A stretch of 64,000 nt of DNA. Source: Polytrichum commune. Taxonomy: Eukaryota; Streptophyta; Polytrichopsida; Polytrichales; Polytrichaceae. A program made the translations under genes and the position numbers. The notes under the pieces are model-generated. The model was not told where the DNA came from, made no database searches, and saw only the letters and a list, made by a program, of their open reading frames with translations. Of this stretch, positions 10,516 to 23,689 are shown piece by piece (position 1 is the first letter of the stretch; every line of letters starts with the position of its first letter). The stretch spans positions 19,641,501-19,705,500 of the forward strand of contig OX485805.1 in the NCBI GenBank assembly GCA_950295325.1, read 5' to 3'.

Positions 10516-13500
10516 CTACCACATGGAGCGGAAGGGTAGCGGAACGTGTTTGTCTGCCCTGAACTGCCCCACATTGTTGAGATGCTCATTTTCCAATCTG
10601 CACATAGCCAAAAGATTCTCAGGCCCCATTGAGAATTTTTTTTGCTCGGAATCCAATCACAAGAGGAAGATTCAGGGTTAAGGGTTCAAGCTTTAAGCTT
10701 ATGGTTTTAGGGAATAGGTACCCGTGGCATTTTCAATTCTAGAAGCTCCAATTTTTGGCTACTTCTTCTGCATATGTCTACCATTCACACTCTGCAATTT
10801 TGAAGGAGCTATGCATTGCCGTAAAGTTCCTTAAATACGCCTCAAAAGTCAAGCCCCAGAGGAATTTATTCTGCTACACCAATTCAAGAAGTTCTGTGTG
10901 AATCTTTGAGCATTGTACCTGTAGAAATTCCATTGACCGCGTCGAATTACCTCCAAAGCCGCAAAACTGATATCCCAACCAGCAGAACTGATTCCCTTGC
11001 TGACAGATGTGACTTGCTGAATCGATGAGATCCATGCAAGTCTTAACACGATATTCACTGCCTGCAGAGCACATTCATTGCACATCAAAACCAGTTGTTG
11101 TGTGTGAGATCTAGAACCTGGAAGCAGGGGAGAGCCTACATTGAGTATACTAAGCTTAAAGCCATTGACCGCCACATAGGGGTTACCAAAGCCAAAAATA
11201 CACTATCATAACACTATCTCATAACACTACCATTACATAACATTATTAAGCAGTGTGTATTCTTTCATGTGGACCCTGACAATATAACCATGGGATGCCC
11301 CAACCTAATGCAAATTCAAACTAAATTTGAGTCTCCTTCCACTAAATTGGGGCATCCCATGGTTATATTCTCAAGGCTTACATGAATGAACCCACACTGC
11401 TTTATAATGTTAGGAATACTATCATAACAAAATGTTAGTTAACCCTATCATAACACTATCTCTTCTAAAGGTCATGTTATTTGTGCTTGCGTAAGAGAAG
11501 TTAAGCAATAGGGTTCAATTGGCCTACTTGGTCCTACCTTGCCCTATTTATTTCCTCAAACATAATACACGCCCTTCTTCTATGGGAGGCTCAAGGCAGA
11601 TTTGCCTATATTGAACACAACAATAATCTGGACACCGATATGTTAGTGGTATGTAGTTAAGTGTGGATTCAAGAGCTGACACCAAAAAGACATACGTTTA
11701 AAGGAGATTAGACTAGGAGCTTCAAAATATTTTAACCATTCTAGACTCAATAATCAACATGGTTGGGGGGGACCTATATGACCATTTCATGAGCATGAGA
11801 ATCTTCACTTTGGTAATGTAATAGTTATTCAGATGAGCTCTAAAAATTATGAGGCAACTGGCTACGGGCATGATTTGGACTTGCTAATCATCTTGCACTA
11901 ATCGCATGTTTAGTTTCCTACAAGAAGCAGGTGCAGAGCTAAAAGTTTCCATCGAAGGCATGTCTACCTCAATTCTATATTGTCCCCTTCAGGAAATTCA
12001 ATTATCTGTAGCTTGTGATTTCATGGGAAAATGTGTTGTGCAGTGGGTTGCGGGTGCCTTACCATTGAGATGAAGTAGATGTATTTTCTCTTGAGTATGA
12101 GGCTGTTGCGCAACCATGGGTTTCTATTTTCACTAGATTTTCGATTAAGTAGGCCCCAGTCAACTGCAAGGTCCCAGTAGAGCTGATAAAGAGTTGCAAG
12201 GCATGAAAAGATGATAAACAGGGCCAGCCAAGCTGTGGATTCCACTGATGCATATTTGAGTCTAATTGCCACTGCTACCATTGCAGACCCATACTTGCCA
12301 GCATTGAGGAGGTGCCACTTGCGAACACTAAGTTTCCATCTCTTAAGTTTCTCTTCAACATCCGATTTTCCTCCATCTATCTTGCTTTCTTCTCTTTCTT
12401 GTTCATCCTTCGCAGCTTGTTCATCTTTCCCAGCCTTGTCTTTACCTCGTTCAGCTTTCCCTCGTTCATCCAATTTCACTCCCTCATCTCTCCACCTTCT
12501 CAGGCACTGAACACATTATAACAACACATCAGTCCAAAGGGCACATCAAATTTATTACATTCTTAAGAGTCCACTGTTCATACCCATTTCTAATACCAGT
12601 ACAACCCTTCCAAGCATTCTAGTGCTATGGCGTTCAACCAATGGTCATCATTGCATCCTTCCTTGGACTCAAAGAGTTGCTACATGAACGCTCCATTACA
12701 TGATTCATGCTGAGAACCCATGCAATCATGAACATTCTCTGTTTGATGTTCAAAAAATTTCAGACCATATTATGCAGGGCGCTGTCCAGTTCGACACAAA
12801 ATAATTATTTCTCAAAAGAGTTATGCCACATGTCATATCCGCATTGGTGAAGACTGTGCTCAATCCTATGCAGAAATTAGCTTTTGGGACTCAAAGTGTT
12901 GAACCAGACATCACTCTCCAGAATCTATAGTAGGGAGTAAGCAATGCTGTCTGATTGATTTTATGTTGTTACAACCCAGGTATGCTTACTTTTTTGCCAA
13001 AACAAACAGCCTAGGCAGGCTAACATATTTAGGGTAAGCAGAATCCCAAATCACAAGTTTGAGCTAACCTTAGTGTGAATGGAATCAGTTCTGTTGTTCT
13101 TGCTGATGGCTTTTGATTCCTTATTCAGGGGTGGTGTCGTAAGGAGCTTTAAAATGTTATCTAATAAGGAAGATTTCTGAAGTAACTACAAAGAAGGTTA
13201 AGTGTATCCCTAGAGACGAGTTGGTCTGAAGGTAATGTGGACATGGATTTTATGGTTTGAAAAGAGATCTCTTGAGTATCTGTCAGGAAGGCGTCGGGAG
13301 CAAGAGGTTGGATTTTGAGATGGACATAATCAATAATAGAAGAATGATGAAGCTACAAACCTGAAGGAACCGATACCAATATGGCAGCAGAGAGAAGACA
13401 AACATCAATTGTCTAAATGTCATGTTGTTGTTGCAGGCATCCTCATCTCGGTTGTGGAAGTATCCACCCGAGTAGTAGCATACCAAAAATTCAATATTTC

Positions 13501-16500
13501 GGAACATAAACACTTGGCTTGTCAGTTGGTCGGCTAGGAAAAAATCCGCCAGGACAACCTGCCACAACATAAATTTTGTAATAATTAAATTGCCAAAATA
13601 TTAATTATCCATGTCATCATGGGATATTGGTGCATGGTAAGTCCACCAAGAACTTATCAGAATAACTTGAAACTTCACATTAAGCATGAATCCACAAGGA
13701 ACACAACGGTTTAAGTCAATCGATTGTACTATCCACTACAATGTGTGCATGACATGTACCTTGTAGAGGGGTACAAGAAGAATGTGCTTCATGCAGCGCA
13801 AGAAAAATACCCGTGACGATTTGTACAGTATGTTCACTGGCGCAAAAAGAGATAATAGAAACACCTACACAAATTTGGGTACAAGCCACCATGATTCCAT
13901 CAGGATGAGTATTTGATCGACAATCATACAACCAAGAGATAATAGAATTATCCCTTCAATTCAGCCAAAGTTTTGGTCGGGAGTTGGTTGTTTTGCATAG
14001 AAAACCTTCCATGTTTGGTAGCTTTCAGTGCATGATTGGAGTTGGTGTGGAGGTTTAAATGAAGAACTTTCTATAATGGTTCATTGAGGGCCAAACTCAA
14101 TTTGGCATGCCAAGAGGTACTAAGATGAGTTAAATGGCCCTCAATGAACCAATAGAGAAAGTTCTTTATTCAAACCTCCACACCAACTCCAATAATGCAC
14201 AGACAACTTACCAAACATGGAAAGTTCTGTTTGCAAAAAAACTAACTCCCAACTAAAACTTTCGGTTGAGATTTAAGGGATAACTCTAATAGAAGGTGCG
14301 AGCATCAACATCGCAAGGATGAGAAGCAATCAATGCCATGTAACCAAATTGAAGGAGCATCAAAAGGCGTACCAATGTAATCACCATAGGGGCAAACTCG
14401 GAGCTGTAGTATGTAGGAGCCTCATTATTACTTATAACCAGGTGGGCAATCATGGTAGCCAGTAACATGGATGAAAATATAGTGCAGACAAGCAGAATCT
14501 GGCGGTAACGCAGTTCTGTTCCCGGTGAGAATTCAAATATAAAGACATAGTTGATGCGGGTTTTCTGCCATGCATACACGTTCCCTCCATACATGAACAT
14601 ATGTAGCAGGATTAGCCCAAGCGAGCTGATCACCAACGAGAACAGTAATCAGTATTAACTCAACCCTCAAATGTAACAATCAAGACTTGACTAGAAGCTC
14701 TAATTATGGTCTTGGACAAATTGCATGCCAGTCGTGAGAGAAAATAAACCTTCATGATGACAAAACAGCCAAGAATGAACTACCTGAAAACTCGGAAGGC
14801 ACTGTCCATGTTTTGTTGGCTGCCCATTTTTTGATAAAAAACTGAATTGGGCAGCAAAATAAGAAATCCAGTCAGCAGCGCAACAGTAAGACCTGAGAAA
14901 ATACCTGCACCCCGTATTCCACTACCATCAGAAATATTTCACAAAATAACATTAGTGAGTGCTGATAATTTCCATCAAGGAAGCCATGCATCTGAGAAGA
15001 TCGATGTTAACACTTGCAATTGATCATCGTTAGTTGTGGGGTTCCTCAGATATATTTTTTGTAAGCCTCCCATATTATAGCTGCAATTGCACAGGGAGAT
15101 TCTTACATGCAATCCTAATAGATCACAAGTTTAAGGTCTTATTTTTCATACTGTGGAAAGATCTTCCCCATGATATAAGTATGTTTCAACTACTTACACA
15201 TGGCGCATTTCGACTTGAGGCACAGAAGCTGTCTCGGATAAAATAAATCGTCAGCTGATTGCGCGCTGGACAAGCCAGGGGGGAAGTGGACCGCCTTCAT
15301 AACAAATTAGTTGTTGCTACCTTACCCCATAGTAAGCCTACATAGATTTTGGTAGTTGGTCATGTCATAATAGCAGAGCCACTATGAAGCAAGGTAAGGT
15401 AACTTCCTGGAGGTGATATTATATCGAGTCTGTAAATTAATGTTCTTAAAGTATTTAACATGTTGAAGAGGTCAACAAAGCTCTTTGAAATTTGATTTTA
15501 TAAAATGAAGTTGGATATACATCAAGACAGTAGAAAAGGTCTTTGTATCTAGAATACTTTCGCTTATATCAACAAAGAAGGGTAAATCATACCCTCTGAA
15601 TGCATGTGGATATGTAGGAAATACAATGGATGAACTCCCTGGGGTAATTTGAATCAATTTTGCAAAGGTGGAGATGTTGGCAAAGAATCGTTCTCTAGTG
15701 TATTTGTATGCAGCAACAAGTGCACTGGGAAGCTTAAACTCTACCAATTACTCCTTGTACTGGGGATTGAGATGGTCACAGTTGCAGCAAGGACCTGCGC
15801 TCGAGTTTTCTCTGACTGTTACCCAAATGTCTCTAGTTATTGACATGTAAATTGTTAGCAGTCTTTATAACATACTGTTCTCACTGTGAAAAACCTACAC
15901 CTAGCTAGTCTACCTATGTTGGATGCAAAAGACAGACTTCCTCCAGATATTCTGACATTGAGCACGAGAAAGTCCATTAGCATTTGTTTCCTATAACAAG
16001 TAAAATTAGCAGATTATTTCCCTTTTGATGACAAAGAGAGATTCATCTCCCTGTGCCTCAAGCAAATAGTGTAAATATCATGCACCAAATTTATGCTGAG
16101 AGGGAATTGTCACATACAAGCATACCTCTCATCCATCCAACATTAAAACTGACCCCCTATAGGTTTGTGGCTGATTCATGTCAAAGGACTTTGACTGGAC
16201 TAATTCAGGGTATTTGAAGCTAATTCCAGTGTCAAGTCAACTTTAAAAATTAACCTCCGGACTGGATACTATTTTCAGGGATTTGACTTTGAATGAATGA
16301 GATCCGGGTATGCTCGTATGTGATAATTCCCCATTGCCCAAATGTATCAAGTAGAACCTCAATAGAGTTCAGAGTGGCTTATACCTAACAAGAATGTAAT
16401 CCTTTGACCTCCACGGCGCTCCGGTGGGTTTAATTGAGCCATTGCTTTCCGACGGTCATGGTCTGCAAAGTGCTTTGTGAAAATGTCCTCTACTTTGGCC

Positions 16501-19500
16501 ATCAGTTTACTTACCTGCATTTTGATACAGTAATTAATATGGTGCACAATATATGAATCTGATCATGTTTCTAAACCAAGGTCCCAACCGCAATATTGCA
16601 TGTTTGGTAGAGACTTCAATCTACCTCTACCTCTACCTCCACTGGGGCAAGGTACAACTCAAAGTTCAAAGTACTTACTCAACAGCCAGCAACTTATTTG
16701 AAATAATTAAAGCAACAAATGAGCTTTAAGTACTGAAGGGTATGGCACACTCGTACAACACAACCTTAGCCAAGAATTGAATGTTCTAAACAATACCTCT
16801 TAATGTGAAAGGAGATCCATGGGCAAGGAAAATTTGACATGTACCACATCTGATGAAGCAAAATGGGAGCGCTCCACTTCTTTTATATAGAACAATCCCA
16901 CTCTATGCTTTGCTGCCTTATCATACTTCTTCATGATTTTTGCAAACGCCTCCAAATTCCAAGCACTGCAAGTACCCCAGCAATGCGCAGAAAATATTAT
17001 ATAGAATTGGCATATTCCAACAACAACAGATACATGATGACTTCTTGCAGCCAACAGTGTACATTGGACAAATATGTCTCTGACCTTCATCACTATATGG
17101 TATAAACTGCTGCTCATAATAATGTGGTGAATTTGACCTGATTTTGAAGCAGGGTCCTCGAATTTGTCTATAATGTGGTACTAGTTACTGAATTATACAG
17201 ATCCTTTCTGAACTAAATCTATTACCACCTTGCTTTAGGTCAAGAGCCAAAAGCAGGGCCAGATCCCTAGGATAGCAGCTATGTGTAGCATCTGCAGGGG
17301 ATCAGCGTCTTTAAATACCAACTTAGGAGCTGCTAAAACATTTTTAAGAAGCACTAATCTGGAATTTTCTTCCGCAGTATAAGCATTCCCAGACTAGGTA
17401 TAAACTATAAGGAGTTTTAGAAATTTTCTTAACCAGGGGTCACATTTCCAAACCTGTAGCTTTTGAGTTTGCCGAGCCTTCGGTACAACTCAATAAATGC
17501 CAAGCGCAGCTTTTTCTCGGAGGTTTGAACCTTTTTCTTCTGGATGTGGATGTCTATTATGTCGTGGAGTTTCCGAGTCTTTGGCCGTGGAAAATTTGAG
17601 TCCAGGTTCTGATCAAACCGGCTCAAAGGGTCCCAAGTCTGCCTCCGTCTGTGCACACGTTCACTCCAATCATCTCCGATTTTCACGCCATGAAATGAAC
17701 CCCTCGCATCTCCAATATTGTCCTGGTCAATATTCTCAAGGCTATCTGCAGAGGTTGAAAAACCATGGTGTCCACGGAAACTCCCGTAGATAGTAGACCA
17801 GGATAAAGCTTTCGAGAGCTGCCAGAATGTGCCACTGTCAGCATTTAGTTCCCCATTCGACGCATTTGATGGCGGTGGACCTTTAATTTCAGTACTGTCG
17901 ACTGGCATGTTGATGAATGTTGTCATTTCACCATTTCCAATGCTGCACCCGTCAATGGTCTCATCGACATCGTCCTGAAAACTATATATTGAGCCAGTGG
18001 CAAACAGCTCTTTGCCAATGGCCTTCGGATTCTGCAGCTGACCTAACCGGGGTACTACAAATTGGCGTAGTGGACTGCTGCCATCACGACCCATAGATGT
18101 TGAAAATCCTGCGCAGTACAGGAAAAATAGTTTCAGTACTAGATTACCAAAAATAAAATGAATAAATCAATCACCTTCTAGAGATGTGTTCAATAATCAG
18201 AATAGACCAATGATCCGCCTTTGGGACATATAGAAAGTGTCCTTATACACAGTTCGGCTCCACAAATCTCACATCTGTGTGAGGTGGTGTACAACTCATG
18301 CATCATAACAAGGGGAGGAGGAATGTCAATGATGTGGCGTCTAATGCCAACTTGCAGCTATGAAGAGGATAATTATAACCTGTGTTGATCTGGCATATAG
18401 GTGAATGCATATCGGTATTAATAATCAACATCAATCATGGTATCAAAGAACCTATCTGTGAGTGTCAAAATTGTAATACCAGTCAAATAATGATATTTGA
18501 TGGGCATGTCAAGGGGAGAGAATCTTTGTATATTTGAACTAATATTTGGGTCAATATCATTCTAAATCACATTTATCTATGTATGAAAATTCTTACATGG
18601 TCTATAGATCCAAATGGTAGCAATAATGTGAAATTTTCATAATAGGTACCCCGAATGGTATAAAAAATGTTAAATTCTCATTATAGATACCCTGAATGGT
18701 GTAAAAAAGACAATACTAGTCCAACAGCTGGTGATACCTAGCCTCTAGCCATATATTTTCCCCCATATTTTTCTCCATATATTTTAACATATTTCCCTTG
18801 TGATTGGTGCACTAAAAATCCAAAATCGATATGGAATTTTGATTTCTCGCTGAGCTTGATCTCACCTTGCACCAATTAATATTTAATCTAACAATTGTCA
18901 CCCAACTATGGGTTATATATAGCTGCCGTGGCCACACATCACTCTTGCAGTTCATGCAGACAACTGGCTATAACAACATAGATGGGCTTCTCTTGTCGGA
19001 TATTACACTTTTAGTTGAGCTCCTTGTGTCAGTTATCATACTCATATTAGTATATTATGCCACTTTCTGAAATGCATAAGAAAATTTATGGACGTGTGGT
19101 TATATGAAGAATCTGCCAGACTCACCGGAGTCACTGCTTATACTGCTGTCTTGATCCTTTATTTTGGGTACGTTTCGAAACTTCAGCATCTGTTGTGCGT
19201 AATCTTCCTGTAACTCAAAAAAGGCTAACAGTTGCTTCTCCAGATCCAAAGCCATCACACCATACTCTTCCTCCATTTTCATGTAGAAAGTGTCAACCTT
19301 CAGTTTCTCGGATTCAAAGTGGAGGAAGAAAATGCGGTCTTGCTCGCCATGTGCGAAAGGCATGACCAACTCGGTCTCATTGCTGGTTTCGTACAACGGG
19401 TCAGATCCGTAGTCGTCATAATTGATGCTCCAACACTCATCGGCCACCTTCCTGGGAATCTATATTATATGTGAATGAGACCAAAGAAACACATGAGATT

Positions 19501-21110
19501 GAAATTTGTCTTTCCAAGACCAGAGGATTAATTGTTCATCCCACAAGGGCCTTGGAAGTTCATCACTCTGTCCAGTATCTAGGAATTTGGTAGATGGTAC
19601 TACTGGTGGAAGTGGTTTATTTACTATTACCCTACATATGGGGATAGAGGTGATGAACTTCAGGGCCCTGTGTGTGTACTACTTCAAACAGAACTACACT
19701 ACAATCATATTTCCCTGCATTTTGGCCCGGATTCGCAACTATCTATAGCACTTGCAGGGGTCACCTCCCCGCGTCACTGAGGCATAGATTAGGGAGCCGG
19801 GCCTGTGCCCGGCTCCCACAATTTGAGCCGTTCACTTCTAAACATTCATCCAACGGTTGATAATATCCTAGGTGGCGGGCGCCCATGGTCGGGCACGGGT
19901 CCCGGAACGCAGCTCCCCATTAACTGCGGTCCAAATTAATTGATGTCAATTAATTCTAATGCTCATCACTTGACATCAATTAATTTGGACATCAATTAAT
20001 TCTAATGCCCTCTCCTCACTTGACATCAATTAATTTGGACATCAATTAATTTGGACCGCAGTTAATGAGGAGTTGCGTTCCGGGACCCGTGCCGGACCTT
20101 GCATGCCCCCCTGCGTTTGGGACCCGTGCCCGACCATGGGCGCCCACCACCTAGGATATTATCAACCGTTGGATGAATGCTTAGAAGTGAACGGCTCAGA
20201 TTGTGGGAGCTGGGCACAGGCCCAGCTCCCTAATCTGCGCCTTAGTGACGCGGGTCACCTCCTTTAGAACTTGGTTTGGAGCTGCTAAACCATTTCTACA
20301 TAGCATTATTTGGGAGGGAGCTACTTTGAGCATTGTAAGCATTTTTAAACCTAAAATTTCTAAGATTGTCTATACATCTTACAAGTGAAATTCAGCACCT
20401 AGGGAGTATGGATGGTCCCTCCTGTTTTAGAAAAATGACATTTGAAAATGCAAATCTTTTCTAATTCAAATACAAATCATATCAATGGAATCCTCTCAAT
20501 GCCCTTTTTGTAACCATGTTTCTCCTCTTTGTGAAACAAGTCATCTAATCATTAGAAATATCAGATATGATTCAGAAACAACTGCTCTAAAAGGGAGAGT
20601 TGCCACCCCAGGCATTTGGGTAATGCTCCAATCACGTAGTTCAGAAATTATTTGCAGGGATGGCCTTGATGATATAATTTAAGGAAAAGAATATATTAGT
20701 TGACCTACACAATGATCAGAATGTTGTTAAAATTGATGAAGAACCTGCACTTTTCGTGTATAACCTGCAAATCGGCTTCAAGGATTCACTGGTATTAAGG
20801 CAACAAACAATGACCCAGAACAAGGGAATAAATTTAAGGAAATTAACCGTACACCAATTATCTCCGAGCTTGTACCGCAAATCGAGATGCCTGTTGAGCT
20901 TGACCGCCTGAGTTTCTCACCCAAGCTACCCAAGTTCGACCCAATGTTGCTCCAGCTGCCCATGGAACTGGAACGCTGCGAGTTGTTGATCTCTGCTAGC
21001 CGTTCCTGCTGGATGCGGTGCACCAACCTTTTCAGCTCTTTGTAGTTCACGTACATGCGCTTCCATTCTGGAACCATAGCGACTTCCAGCTGTTTGGAAA
21101 ATTTCACCAT
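10516..21110 (-). CDS. PHO1: PHO1-like SPX-EXS phosphate transporter, 12 exons
   Basis: Membrane phosphate exporter of the PHO1/XPR1 family: an N-terminal SPX domain senses inositol pyrophosphates and a C-terminal EXS domain is needed for export. Exons (minus, 5' to 3'): 21110-20853, 19459-19126, 18108-17454, 16965-16845, 16514-16385, 14904-14784, 14625-14345, 13836-13760, 13558-13361, 12506-12063, 11061-10919, 10597-10516. All junctions are GT-AG with matching phase, giving about 947 residues; relatives are usually nearer 750-850. SPX starts [16 protein letters not shown] with Tyr23 and Lys27, and resumes in exons 2-5 ([40 protein letters not shown]). EXS shows [33 protein letters not shown]-like [14 protein letters not shown] and the end [14 protein letters not shown]. 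Odd points: a charged insertion of about 55 residues in EXS and a serine-rich exon 3. The exon 1-2 junction is least certain. Confidence 0.93.
11241..11409. mobile_element. foldback miniature element, family D, copy 1
   Basis: Inverted arms sharing AAGCAGTGTG at the outside and AATATAACCATGGGATG inside, about 60 bp each with several mismatches. It lies in intron 10 of the PHO1-like gene. A second copy lies in an intron of the NPH3-like gene at about 60.5 kb. Confidence 0.65.
11592..11938. repeat. dispersed repeat, family E, copy 1
   Basis: About 345 bp sharing blocks such as GGGACCTATAT, GAATCTTCACTTTG and GATTTGGA-TTGCT-AT with two copies in the NPH3-like gene (61917-62272 direct, 62724-63027 inverted). 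It sits in intron 10 of the PHO1-like gene. No coding capacity; probably a miniature element, but I could not define its ends exactly. Confidence 0.6.
13953..14280. mobile_element. foldback miniature element, family C, copy 2
   Basis: Long inverted repeat in intron 7 of the PHO1-like gene. Left end TTCAATTCAGCCAAAGTTTT; the right end is its imperfect complement. The inner arms pair over GTTCATTGAGGGCC / GGCCCTCAATGAAC. A transcript of this intron could fold into a hairpin of about 150 bp. Confidence 0.72.
16102..16331. mobile_element. miniature inverted-repeat element, family G, copy 1
   Basis: Ends GGGAATTGTCACATACAAGC and the complement of GCTCGTATGTGATAATTCCC, about 25 bp with few mismatches. 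Located in intron 5 of the PHO1-like gene. A related, more decayed copy lies at 51739-51975. Confidence 0.6.
19547..19668. mobile_element. small inverted-repeat element, family F, copy 1
   Basis: About 120 bp with inverted ends GGGCCTTGGAAGTTCATCA and TGATGAACTTCAGGGCCCTG. Located in intron 1 of the PHO1-like gene; a relative lies just upstream of that gene's start codon. Confidence 0.5.
19769..20252. mobile_element. Mutator-like foldback element in PHO1-like intron 1
   Basis: A 484-bp element whose two halves are nearly complementary (arms about 220 bp), ending in GCGTCACT and flanked by the perfect 10-base duplication GGTCACCTCC (19759-19768 and 20253-20262). A 9-11-base target duplication with long terminal inverted repeats is characteristic of Mutator-like elements. 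The arms are GC-rich (CCGGGCCTGTGCCCGGC is itself palindromic) in an AT-rich intron. The centre holds direct repeats of ACTTGACATCAATTAATTTG. No transposase. Confidence 0.82.
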
Positions 21111-21234
21111 GATGATTCCTGCAGTATCCCTGCAAATCAGGCCACTAGGCTCTTTGATTGAAGGACTTTGATGAAGAGAGAAAATCTATATATTACAAAT
21201 TCATTTCAAGGTGGTGCTCAAAACTACAGATACA
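21111..21234 (-). promoter_or_regulatory. candidate core promoter and leader of the PHO1-like gene
   Basis: On the minus strand a TATA-like stretch TAATATATAG lies at 21195-21186, about 80 bases upstream of the ATG at 21110, followed by a CT-rich leader (TTTTCTCTCTTCATC). The start codon is in CATCATGGTG. Transcription start not determinable; an upstream leader exon is also possible. Confidence 0.3.
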
Positions 21235-21371
21235 GGGGCCCTGAAGTCTATCACTTCTGTCCCTTGATAGTGGTAGAAGTCCCACTTTCAGCAGTGGTAC
21301 CATCTACCACAAATCTACCTCTGTTCTAGATTAATCAAAATAAAACCAGAGATGATGAACTTCAGAGCCCC
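21235..21371. mobile_element. small inverted-repeat element, family F, copy 2
   Basis: About 137 bp with ends GGGGCCCTGAAGTCTATCAC and GATGAACTTCAGAGCCCC. It lies 125 bp upstream of the PHO1-like start codon, so it may be part of the promoter or 5' leader. Confidence 0.5.
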
Positions 21372-23689
21372 AGTGAGACCCTTAATTTTCATCGCTAGAG
21401 GTCATGTCACGTCCATTTGCACATCCATAAAACCATCACTGTTCAGACATTCATTTACCACACAGATTCATAATTCATTGGAACATGAAAATTTCTTTGG
21501 ATCAGCCTGTTTCCCCTAGAATTTCAACTCAGTCAATCATATTGCACCTTAATCAAGCTCCACAACACACAGGCCTGCTGTCCGAATCCAGCTGCCGGTT
21601 CCTCCTCCTTAGTCTGGTGCAAGGTCGATCAGCTCAGAAAGTATTCCTGAAGCAGACCCGAGGAATGACTCAAATATTCTCAGCAAGGTGTATGACAGGT
21701 AATTAGGCTTCTCAGTTGTACCCAACTCATCGTCATCTACTCCACTTTCTGGATCCCCTTGAATCTCCAGGATCTCTCCAATTCGTATGAATCCACTGCA
21801 CGTTACAATTCCTTTAAATGTTGGATCACACTGTCTGCGCTGCAACAGTCTTTCGGCAGTTCAACGGCATCATCCCCTGAGATACTCATGTATCTTAGAG
21901 ACATGAGATCACATGTGGCCAGGGGGTGGCAAGGGCACTTGTTTGTCTTTCATCGACTTGTTGATGAATCAGTGCATTGATCGTGCTGCAGGAAGCTTGC
22001 TGCTCAATGCATTGAAGACCTTCTGCAATTGGTGGGTCCTTCCCTGTACCCTAGAATAGCCAATTCATGGACCTTTAAGTTTCTGGAAGTTCGCACAATC
22101 CCACCCCTAGGGGTGATTTGATCTATGAAGGTTAACTTAATTATACCAGGGTGTACAAGTCGTGACTATTACTGCAATATATCCCCGCCAATATCACCCC
22201 CGTGAAGTACTGTTGCTGCATCGACTTGATTTGTACTGTTAACATACACACTACTGGGTACTACTAATGGTGGAATGGGTAGAGTGCTGCAGAAACCTCT
22301 TCTCCCTTAACCCATACTTTCTCGGGCAAGTCAACCTACCATGCAAACCCTGTCAAGCAGAGAGAGTAAGGTTTGCAAAGGCCAAATGTTCATCGAGCGG
22401 CCATGTAATCAAGTCGTCTTGTTTTCAGGTTCTTGTAGAGAATCTTAAGGTTAAGGGGATGGAACCCACACGTTTGGGTGCAAGTAGGTAGCAGAAAGTG
22501 AGCAGTAGGGAGGTAATGAGATTAGAAGCCCGTTGTGAACCCGTTGTAGGAGGCAACACCCAAAGAAATGAAATTCTGACTAAGTTAATACCACCAAGTT
22601 AGTGCCCACTGTAATGTCACAAATTGGACAATATCTCTCAACAGAAGCTTAGAACATAATATTACTCAAATCAAAGCCTCTACTTTGTGGGTCCCGGAAG
22701 GGTCTACAATTCAAGCATGCATAACTCCCTTCTTATGTTGGGATTCCCAACTTCTCCGGCTGACTCCTGCAGCATTGTGTGCAGATTCTCAGGCAGCATG
22801 CATCAGTCAAAAAGTGCCCGTCAACGGGCGGAGAGGGGTAGTCTAATTCCCTCATAATATGTGTCAACCAGGTCACTTCTTGTCCAATTGGTCGGTCATG
22901 CCAACCAGTACTTGTCTCCCTTGTCCAGGTAGAATTCACAAGCTTCAATCCATTCTTGGATCCTGTAACCCTCAGACTGATCCTCTCCTGACCACTCCAC
23001 TCGGGGTTCGGATGAAATAACTGAACGTCAATCCTAATAAGTGGCAGCCCCGAGAGTGCGAGTATTGAGCCACGATAAATTTGAAACCGTTCGGTTACGT
23101 CCAATTTAATTACTACAAACTATATACCTACTGGGTTAAGTTGACATGTCACATGCCAGACTTGTAACTGCAATGCCGTCTCCATGCCTTGGCCAGGAAG
23201 CAACAGGCAGTGTATCTGGTGAATCTCTAAGTGCATTGGATGTTATATTATTATATATGGGAGGTTCAGGCAAAGATTTTTCTTGTCAGAAAAGTAGTTA
23301 TTTATCTACGGAAATGTTTTAATTTGAAAATTCTATGAAGTTACTGCAACCTCATGCAATGCACAAAGCCATGCATATCCACAACAAAGGTACACCAGCC
23401 TCCTTTCTCTGTCCTATGCATACTTTTATCAAGCTAGACTTATATAGTGTGATACGGTGATCAATGAGCCTAGTGCTGCAACTTTGCACTTTCTTTCATG
23501 CAAAAGGGGGTTATGAGTAGGAATATTGTAAGAAAATTAGTGAGCTGGGTGATGTCCAAGGTTGTACAAATTATGGTTCTATTTTCTATTTATGGCTACA
23601 ATCCAATGCAGTCCAGTGGACAAACCTTAATTTAACACAATGGGAAGAAGAAGCTTGACACACATGTTTGCTACAATATGTGAATTTGG
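21372..23689. other. upstream region of the PHO1-like gene, no gene recognised
   Basis: Contains two unplaced minus-strand open stretches: about 21609-21845 (78 codons) and 22733-23104 (123 codons). Their translations are of ordinary composition but match no family I recognise and show no splice context. They may be distal 5' leader, decayed repeats or chance. Confidence 0.3.

Noticed and set aside
15472..15747. 92-codon minus-strand open frame in PHO1-like intron 5
   Set aside because: Exons 5 and 6 join in phase with conserved protein sequence across the junction, leaving no room for an extra exon.
20073..20267. Open frame in the foldback element of PHO1-like intron 1
   Set aside because: Lies in the GC-rich arm of a Mutator-like foldback; a by-product of GC content.
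22733..23104. 123-codon minus-strand open frame upstream of the PHO1-like gene
   Set aside because: No recognised motif, no splice context and no second copy to show conservation; length is possible by chance.
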